Positions 52,301 to 60,000 of a stretch of 60,000 nt of DNA are shown here, in pieces. The first letter of the stretch is position 1; each line of letters opens with the position of its first letter. Origin of the DNA: Acanthaster planci (Eukaryota; Echinodermata; Asteroidea; Valvatida; Acanthasteridae). Under the pieces are notes generated by a model. It saw only the letters and a program-made list of their open reading frames with translations, made no database searches and was not told the DNA's origin. A program made the translations under genes and the position numbers. Location: NCBI RefSeq assembly GCF_001949145.1, contig NW_019091416.1, positions 1,469,132 through 1,529,131 of the forward strand, read 5' to 3'.

Positions 52301-52962
52301 CACCCACGCGCACTGCACCAGCCCTTCAAACAACCCAGACACAAAAACAGGTACTTTGCCAGCCCTTGGAAAATATTTGCTCTATTCTATTTTTTTTTGG
52401 GGGGGGGCAGACCCTTTCCAGAGCGAACGTTTGTTCCACGACAGCAAATTTGATCACTCATCAGATTTTAAGCAGTTTTCCCACTCCCAGCCGAGATGGG
52501 GATTGCGCCCCGTGGTGCTATTGTGTCATGACCGATAACGAGCTGTGTGGAACAACAACAGCCGATTGCACCATTTCAATAGGAATCACATATTCCTTTG
52601 CAGTTTCTGAACTTTGAGCCTCGACGATGATTGTTGGAGTTGCGGATGCCACATTAGTTCCAACTGTACGATTACACTGAAATAGTAGCCTGTGCTCTGT
52701 GTGCCGTCGGAGTGAGAGTCAATCGGGCCGGAACTGTTACTATACGCGTCGTGCATTCTCGACGAGCAGTCACGAAGCGTTCGACTCATCGGTATACCCG
52801 ACTTTTCGCGCACGGAGTTTGCCAGCGACATAAACCGGTTTTAATTGAAAAAACGACTGACGGTCGTAGGCGCCAGGCCAGTTTGCTGTTGGACAAACTA
52901 ACCAGAGATTGCTAGAGAGAGGAAAAATTGTTGTATATCTGTCTTCCGTCATAAAAGCAGCA
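49371..52962. other. CpG-richer stretch left of the candidate gene start
   Basis: CpG words are more frequent than further left (for example 50440-50580 and 50860-50910). A GCGCCG followed by gtgagt at about 50900 resembles a donor and could end a noncoding 5' exon on the plus strand, but nothing proves transcription. The dispersed repeat copy B lies at 51388-51518. Confidence 0.4.
51388..51518 (-). repeat. Dispersed repeat of unknown family, copy B
   Basis: It matches 26822-26952 in the same orientation. The reverse strand reads MGLELDQERSLFSHQRRLLW, sharing ELDQER and QRRLLWSEL with copy A. Confidence 0.65.
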
Positions 52963-55900
52963 ATGACAGCACAAACCAGGTAAGCTTTACCTGGCTCATG
53001 TCTTACCTTAATTAAGTATTATTTTTCTGAATTTAAATCCGGTTTTAAAATTCTGTAAACGTGAGTGTGCTATACCGAAAATAATAACATAGATTTTGTT
53101 CTGTTTTAGGATGAATAGAAGGAACCATGCTGAATACTGGGCTCCATATGCTTTAATATTGTGCTCCGTCATAATTGTCTGCAATCGGTACCTTACTAAC
53201 AATCGATTCTTAGGGAATGCAGTTTGCAAATGTAAGCACCACTAATCGAAAATGGCAAACATTCGAACTGCTGACGCTTGGTAAATGATAATGAACCTAA
53301 GCTGTTGATTCTGGTTGATGATACAAACGTTTGCTGGCCTTTTTTGTTCAAGAAATGACAATAGTAGGTTGTGGTGTGAAAAATCGTGACTAATAACATA
53401 TAACAGTATACAGTACGTGTGATATTCTTCTGAACATTCCATCTGTGATGGCAACCACTGTAACTACAAGCTGGAGGCATGGGCGTGGTCGGGCTGTTTT
53501 CCGAGGGGAGGTGCTAAAACCATTAGCAATGGCAATCCAGGGGTTTGGAGACCCCCAACGTAAAAAAGGAAGAAATATAAAAGCAGTTCAGAGATACAGA
53601 TGACATTTCTCATTTCTCATTTCTCATTTCTCTTTTCTCCTCGTCATTTCCGTTTCCCGTGACGGACATGACAAAAAAAACAGAAATAGATATTTACAAC
53701 GGTGCACGAGAGGCAAGACCATTAACTTGAACAGTGCTCACGGAGTCCCCGCCAAGCGAACTTTCATCGTATGTGTCAGCCAAAAGAAAACAGTCGTTCA
53801 AATGCTAATGGTTTACTGAGAAAAAAAATAAGGTCATAATACTTACCGTAATTGTTTTACTGATTTTAAAGCTGTCGAAAGGCAGGGAATGATTGGAGGT
53901 TCGGGTAGCAGGGTGTGTTGAGGGCTTGTGTCGTGGTCATGACATCGAAATAAGGCCATTATATTAACTGTGTCATTTACAGAAACCGTCAACCTTTCAC
54001 CGGTACAATTTAAGCCTTACAAATGCATTCGTTGTGATTTCGGTATCTCTCGAGATCGTGATGAACCGTGGGTCTCGGTGATTTAATTTCTAGCGTCGAT
54101 AATTTCTCGCGATTCTTCAAGGCCACGGCCATACCTTGGCGCAAAGGGAAAGTCCGGATCAATTTCACTCAACTTCCTGAAAATCGGATCGCGTGCTCAG
54201 TTACACGGTTTGTTTGAGAGTTACTACATTAAATGAGTGTAGACCCCAAGAGCTCTATATACTTTGCGCGCACTTTGAACTATTATGTTTGCCAAAGCCA
54301 TTTCTACGGGTGTATTCATTGTCGCCGTCCAAAAGCCAAACCCTGCCGGCGGGTTTTAATCTATTGACAAGTTTTGTCGGGATCATTCTAGGGAAGTATG
54401 TAAGTCGGCTTGTGTACAGTGTAAAAAAAATCACAAGACTTGGAAAAAACCATGGAACGATATGTGGGGTTATTATTACATGCTTTGCCGTGGGACGAAA
54501 TTTTCATGATTGCGACTAAAGATTTGTTTGTACACAGTAATGGTGTATTTCATGGCCTCTTACATAAGTGACAAGCATTTTTGTTGACAAGCTGTTCAAT
54601 CCCATGAACTGCACTATTACTTTCACTACCCGAAGAGAATCAAGTAAATATTTGATGTTGGGTTGTCAAAATCTCGTCAAGATTAAAGTGTATGTAGCCA
54701 AAATGAAATAAATAAATAATGCGAGATGTTGTCGACGCTGATTTATCAGTCTCTGTCGCTTTGCTGTTCACCTTATAGTTGAATTTAGGTCACGAAATCT
54801 TTATGATGCAGGTTAAAAGATATAATCACAAAATTTACGCACAGCAAGTTTTGAAAAAAAAAGGTGTATTTCAAGAGACATGTATAACGTATCCAATGAG
54901 GCGCAGAATTTATTTGAGGCAAATACATATTTTGCTGTTCCATTTCCCCTTGGGTTTGGAAAATGGGTTTGATGGGTTTTATTCTTAGTTTGTATGACAT
55001 TGGCACGCATAGATAAGGCTATAATGGTAATTGTTTCATTTATAGAAACCGTCAACCTCTCGGCATGCAGGATAATGTTGGCCTTTCGCATGCATTTGTT
55101 CTGATTGCGTCTACTGGGAAGATACTCCTCGTTGAAACGCAAGGCTTGGTATACGTTTGCTGCGCTGTCACAGCATCTGCCCCCGTCATCCATCACTTCA
55201 TCGAGGCACAATGCATTCCACAATGCTCTATTGTTGCTGATAAACTTTTGTTTGCCAAGTTCGAGTACGGCTGCAGAATTCCTGAGCCTTTTGAACTCAC
55301 GCCCCATTTTTCATCACTGCACTTCGGGCCTGCTCCCCCGATCGATAAAAATTAAAATGGTCGTCGACAAATGTCATGGTGATATAGCTCGCTCCAGATG
55401 TGTTCGCTTCATCATAGCAAAACTGGAAAACACAAATAAATCATTGGCAGCAACAATGACAAGCAACCAACATCAACAGCATTATCAACAGCAACTGCAA
55501 CTGCAGCAGAAACAGGAAGGAAGGCAAACAAAACCAGCAACATAAAAAAAGAGAAAGCAAAAAGATAAAACATTCTAAAGCGGCAGATTCAATAAACTGA
55601 TTTCACCTTTGCTTCTTCCCTAAATTTATGATACCTGTTTAGCTATTTGACGTGAAGGTTTGCTAAAGCCCATCTATAAAATCTACCTTCAGAAACATGA
55701 TTTTGAGATCAAAATGTATGTTTAATGAACCGTCTTCGCGAGCTAGATCGTCTTGCCAGAATTAAACGTCCGGGTGGATTATGCCTTAAACTGTATAATA
55801 AATACCAGCTTGGAAACCTGATAGGCCTATATTGTTGGGACTTTTACGTATTACTCCAACTCGGTTCCACGGTTTAAGACCCCCAAACTTTGTCTACCCC

Positions 55901-58900
55901 CCCCCAGGACAGAGCAATAACAAAAGTTAAAAGGTGACGTCACGTGCAAAGGTCTGGTCCCCCCTCCCCAACTAGTGACTCTAAAATCGCGCCTGGTATT
56001 ACCGATGGACTATATGTATACTGTGCATATACATACATGTACCCTGAGCTTTAGAAGACTTGTTACTTGGGCGTAAACAGGCGTGTATTGCAGTCGGAAG
56101 GATGGACCAATTCACCCACCATGATTCGGATATTTTGGCGAGGAAAATCCCTACAGTACAAACTTCATAACAAAGTTCCTCTGGGCGTTGCAAGTTTTTC
56201 TCACGCGAAAACTATACAGTCACTGTTATTTCCCCCAGACAGACAAAAAGTTCGCTGAGTGCACTGCACTGTGTTGGCACATGGTCGATTTACCGATCTG
56301 AAAAGAAAGGCTCGTGGAAGGAACAGATACGGAAAGCCCCTCTCCAAATCTACTGCTCATCGAGACGTTTTTAACGTTCCAGGTCTTCCCACGATCTGCC
56401 CCGGCACCTGATGCCAAGGTTACGGGACTAGCGGATCCTTTGTGAGGCTTGCTTTCACCTGATGAATCCGTTTTGTGAACGCCATAAAAATGAATGATGA
56501 ACGCCATAATCGAGTGGGCATGTTTTCACAGAAAGGAGCCCCTCATGGGATTACTTAAGCTTTAAGTGGAAAGCAGAAAATTATTACGTTGTGCGCCAAC
56601 TATACACGGTGGAAAAAAGTGGTTAGCCTATAGGTCAGACGTGTTACAAGGCGATGCAGTCACGGCGCGTGTGTGTTCCTGAGCAATGCTGTGCTTACCT
56701 CATCCTGAAATTAGTGAATTGTATATTTGAACTCAGTGAGCTCAAAAATTGAAAAAAAGGAAAAGTGATGAAAAAGTTCCTTATTTGTTGCTTCGTCACT
56801 GTTGATGTACAGCCTGTATTCCTAGCTAATTTGACGACCAATTTGCTGTTATAGACAAGGATCTAGACCTGGTACCCTTAATGCCACGTTCTAAAGTCTG
56901 CTATTTAGCACGTTGAACATCAAAAGATGCGACTTCAAATGGTGTAGCAGGGTTGCAGTCTGCCATGGTTGTAAGCCTGGAGGTGGAACGGGTCTAAATT
57001 GTGCTGAAATTGCGACCACATTGAGCCAATAATGTCACTCGAAATGGTCGACTTATTGGCAAATTCGAAATCTCTGTCCATCTTCCTTTCAGCACATTCA
57101 AATATCTTTTGTGTTTGGTAATTCGGTTTCTTTTAATTAATGATTAACATTTGTTCGTTGCTTGGGAAAAATAATAGGAAACGAGTTACAGAAAACTGTC
57201 GACATGACCCAACGTGACGAGCCATTTTTCATAACAAGTCGGTATTTTAATCATTACCTATTTTCATGTTCACGCGTACGCATCAAAATAAGCTAACACC
57301 ACCCCGCCTTCGCAAGTTTCCGAAGCAATAAGTTCCCAGGTGAAGCTAATCGACTGTACAGTGAACAATCGGCATTTTTTCAGAGGAATGTGGTGTTTTC
57401 TGTTCAAAACCACAAACTAAAATCTTGGCACATCCACACTGTAAATCCATGAGATCAAAACAAGATATAAATCAAAGATGTTTGCTACATGTCACCGAGG
57501 TGTCGATAATCAACCAGATACTTCAGCGTTAGTCTCGAGCAATTTAAGTGGCGAAACGGTAGAGCGTCACGATTACAGATGGTTTTCAACAAGGGTCCCA
57601 GCAGAACTCGTGTCAAAGGGCAGTGTTTTGCTGTCGATGGTTAAGTGGCCTCTTATATTTCTTGCTTTTGTGGCAAAATCGTACCCGCGATCTTTGTGAA
57701 GCGGAACTCCGAACTCAGTGCCCCCAAGCTCTGCCCATGGAATCTTGGCTCATGATTTTTATTTTAGGAAGACAATCAGCAAACACACCTGATATGATTC
57801 GGTGGCCAGTTTGTTTTTGTCTAGCATTGCACTTGTGAGCACACTGCGTGCAGAGCAGTTCTGAGCAAGTGCTCCGTGTAATTACGCACGTATACTCCCT
57901 GCCTGTCAATCATGCTATATCTGTATCCATGACAGGTTGTATTTTGTACCAGTGAATACCATTTTTAGAGTATACCTCAGGTTCAGTTTGTTCACACACC
58001 GTGAAGGTCGCACCACTTGCCCTGTACTTTGTTGTCGATAAGAGAATCGTACAATGCTTGCGTGCGCCATGTCCCTCCTTGGGATATGTCATCACGTAGT
58101 ACCTCGGTCTGGCATTTTGGCAATTAATTGACCAGCCGAAAGAACACCTGTTAAAGACAAAGCACTAAAAACCACTTGTTGCTCAACTTCCAGCCCAATT
58201 TAAGTCATCGTAAAAATGATCCACAATACCTCTACACTATGGGCCAGAATATTTCACCCAAATCTGAATTTTGCCTTAACAAACCACTGCTAGTTAATTA
58301 AAAGCCGAATTAGGGGTACACCACTTTTCACAAACTTTTCAAATATTTACAGAAATGTCGAAATTACTTTTGGGGGAATTCTAAAGTGAAACAGACTCGA
58401 AACCAAAACGTGGATTTTTATATTTTTGAATCCACAGTTGCGTGTATATTATCCCTTTGTAGTCTTCAATCAAAGGAAATGTATGGTATGTTGGCTATAC
58501 TCCCTTTCTCTCCGTAAAGCACGCCTTCCTAATGCCGTGCGATAATTCTTTTGAAGATTAAGTGTGCTTCGGACAAAACGCGCATGCATGTTTCTAAACG
58601 CGCGGTCAAAACTACCACAGGCGTTTGCATGTGGGCAATTGAGTAATTTCAGCCCGGCAGTTAGTCAGGTATTTGCCAACGACCTTAACTCAACCCTGGC
58701 ATTGCTCCTGATTTTTTTCAATCGAGCTTTTTCCGCCACACCCTATAAAGACCATAAAACGTGAGAATGCCAGCAAATTTTACTTAAACGGTCACATTCC
58801 TCGTAAATTATTCAGCGCCACAATTTGAAGGAATCCCAGCTGACCTCTTTTGTCAGAATGAATTTTCAGCCGAATAATTCACGTTTTACATGCCTTAAAT

Positions 58901-59174
58901 TGTGTCTATGAAAACAAAGTGATCAAATTACAGACACTGGAGTGCAGATTCAAGTATACATACGCAAGAAAAAGTAATCCCACTTTCGGGAAATCAAACA
59001 TATACGATTCAAGTAAAATAGAGATATGAAAATCCCCCCGTCCTTGCGGCGTTGATACTTTAAATCTGACTTTCCATTTACTTTTCACTTTTCCTGCTTT
59101 CAGTCAAAAGCAGCCAGAGGAGAGTTTCTTCAAGCAACTGTGGGCCAGTTTCACAAGTATTCTCCCGTTCACAA
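52963..59174 (+). CDS. Candidate start of an unrecognised gene (two exons, incomplete)
   Basis: Exon 1 is 52963-52979 (ATG, five codons plus AG, then gtaagc). The context before ATG is GCAGCA, with a purine at -3. Exon 2 is 59104-59174, preceded by a pyrimidine-rich acceptor (ttttcctgctttcag) and followed by gtaagc. Joining them keeps one frame without stops and gives 29 residues: MTAQTS, then QKQPEESFFKQLW, then ASFTSILPFT, continuing beyond the window in phase 1. The other two frames of exon 2 do not join. The short peptide is not recognised; it ends in a hydrophobic stretch that may begin a membrane segment. The 6.1-kb intron shows no other exon. It could also be a chance match of splice signals. 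Confidence 0.4.
53604..53640. repeat. CATTTCT heptamer microsatellite
   Basis: Four copies of CATTTCT are followed by a variant CTTTTCT. Confidence 0.75.
53935..54050 (+). repeat. Direct duplication, copy 1
   Basis: ATGACAT, ATAAGGC, GTCATTTA and AGAAACCGTCAACCT occur in the same order and spacing as at 55003-55110. Both copies carry an acceptor-like tttacag/tttatag before AAACCGTCAACC. Confidence 0.6.
55003..55110 (+). repeat. Direct duplication, copy 2
   Basis: This is the partner of 53935-54050, about 1.06 kb downstream. It shares AGAAACCGTCAACCT and ATGCATT-TGTTNTGATT. Confidence 0.6.
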
Positions 59175-60000
59175 GTAAGCCGCTTTCTTGTTTTCTGATC
59201 GTATATGCTTCATACACAATGGTCAGACACCCACTGAACTCTATCTTTATGCTGAACCTTGTGGTCACTGCTCCCGACTTTGTAATGCATCAAAATTGAC
59301 GAGTGAAAAGCAAACAAACTGTCTTAGATCAAAGGCTGCCTCTTAATTTAGTGTCTTTAGATCGAGGTCTTCGCCCAGTAGAAACAACGCGGGCACATAC
59401 GAAGTCGTGGCTCGGGGTGTCTTGGCTGCGGCCGTCACCCAGCGGTTCCCCTGTAAGGGCGCCTATGTGTTTACCATCATATCTGCCTATTTCAAATCTC
59501 TCACGCACAGGCCCCATTGCAAGCCGACTCCATAGGATCAACTGCCATTTATTTCGTAAATTCATTATATTTCCCCCCGCCTGTACTTTTAGGTATACGA
59601 TTTGTATGAAATTTCACGTACATTAAAGTACAGGTATACGTTGTCACAATAAGTTACAAAGACTCTGTCTCCCAGCGACCCAGGGAAAATAATGTTTGTC
59701 TACTTCTCATGGGGACGGAGCCGTGCCGGTTCCTGAGATCCCGCCCTAAGGGTTAATCATGTCCGTCAACTTTCATCATTTTGGAGGGGATTTTTGTTTG
59801 GTCGGGCCCGGTCACGGTCATGAAGAAGCTGGGAGCTCAAGATGTACTTTACGGACCCAGTCATAGTTACACCTTGACGACAAGGAGGGCATTTTTTTGC
59901 CTCTAATAATGCGACCGTGGTGTGAATTGGAATCATTTTGCCGCAGAGGCTCTTGTCGTCAATGGAGGAACCAGTCACTAAGAGAATCTGATTTTTATGT
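59175..60000. other. Right edge, no recognised exon
   Basis: If the candidate plus-strand gene is real this is its second intron. The longest open frame (107 codons at 59303) has no recognised family and no good splice borders. Confidence 0.4.

Larger units (their letters stand above)
52980..59103. other. Intron of the candidate gene, or intergenic DNA
   Basis: It contains the CATTTCT microsatellite at 53604-53640 and the duplicated segments at 53935-54050 and 55003-55110. A minus-strand open frame of 164 codons (54813-55307) shows no recognisable family. Confidence 0.45.

Noticed and set aside
54813-55307. A 164-codon open frame on the minus strand
   Set aside because: No family resemblance, no splice context, and it overlaps a duplicated noncoding-looking segment.
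1-60000. CRISPR array, phage, operon or bacterial defence system
   Set aside because: No regular spacer array, no closely packed long open frames and clear spliceosomal introns. The window is eukaryotic.

Overview
This is a gene-sparse, repeat-rich window from an animal nuclear genome. Introns have GT-AG borders and consistent phases. No prokaryotic operon, phage or CRISPR signal is visible. The palindromes TACATGTA (about 30 copies counted by eye) and TACCGGTA (about 6), together with many short terminal-inverted-repeat elements, fit a marine invertebrate (lancelet, echinoderm, hemichordate or mollusc). The exact taxon cannot be fixed from this sequence.

Three genes are recognised, all on the minus strand; exons were assembled by eye from splice sites, reading phase and similarity to remembered family members. 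(1) 1350-4357: the first five coding exons (about 332 residues) of an ABCA-family lipid-type ABC transporter, running off the left edge. (2) 15479-31043: a complete 15-coding-exon gene for mitochondrial 4-aminobutyrate aminotransferase (ABAT), 507 residues, with PLP-site and Fe-S cysteine residues intact. (3) 40153-42808: a complete three-exon Josephin-type deubiquitinase (JOSD1/2 type), 180 residues. A possible fourth gene starts on the plus strand: a 17-nt coding exon at 52963 whose phase matches an exon at 59104-59174. Its product is not recognised.

The spaces between and inside these genes hold small DNA-transposon relics: tandem mini-elements at 4.8-5.1 kb, a truncated Tc1-like element at 12.4-12.7 kb, a two-copy CAGTGTTG-ended family, a TA-flanked element at 38.7-39.0 kb, and a 653-bp fold-back element at 34.8-35.5 kb flanked by a perfect 13-bp direct repeat. 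There are also tRNA-like SINE sequences, a LINE-type tail, a 27-bp minisatellite inside a JOSD intron, nested palindromes at 33.2-33.5 kb, and a repeat shared by 26.8 and 51.4 kb.

The genes are functionally unrelated (lipid transport, GABA catabolism, ubiquitin removal) and show no sign of acting as a unit. From about 49 kb rightward the sequence is richer in CpG, and the only candidate there is the uncertain plus-strand gene start. I found no clear novel biological system; the most unusual objects are the fold-back element with its 13-bp flanking repeat and the nested palindromic element.
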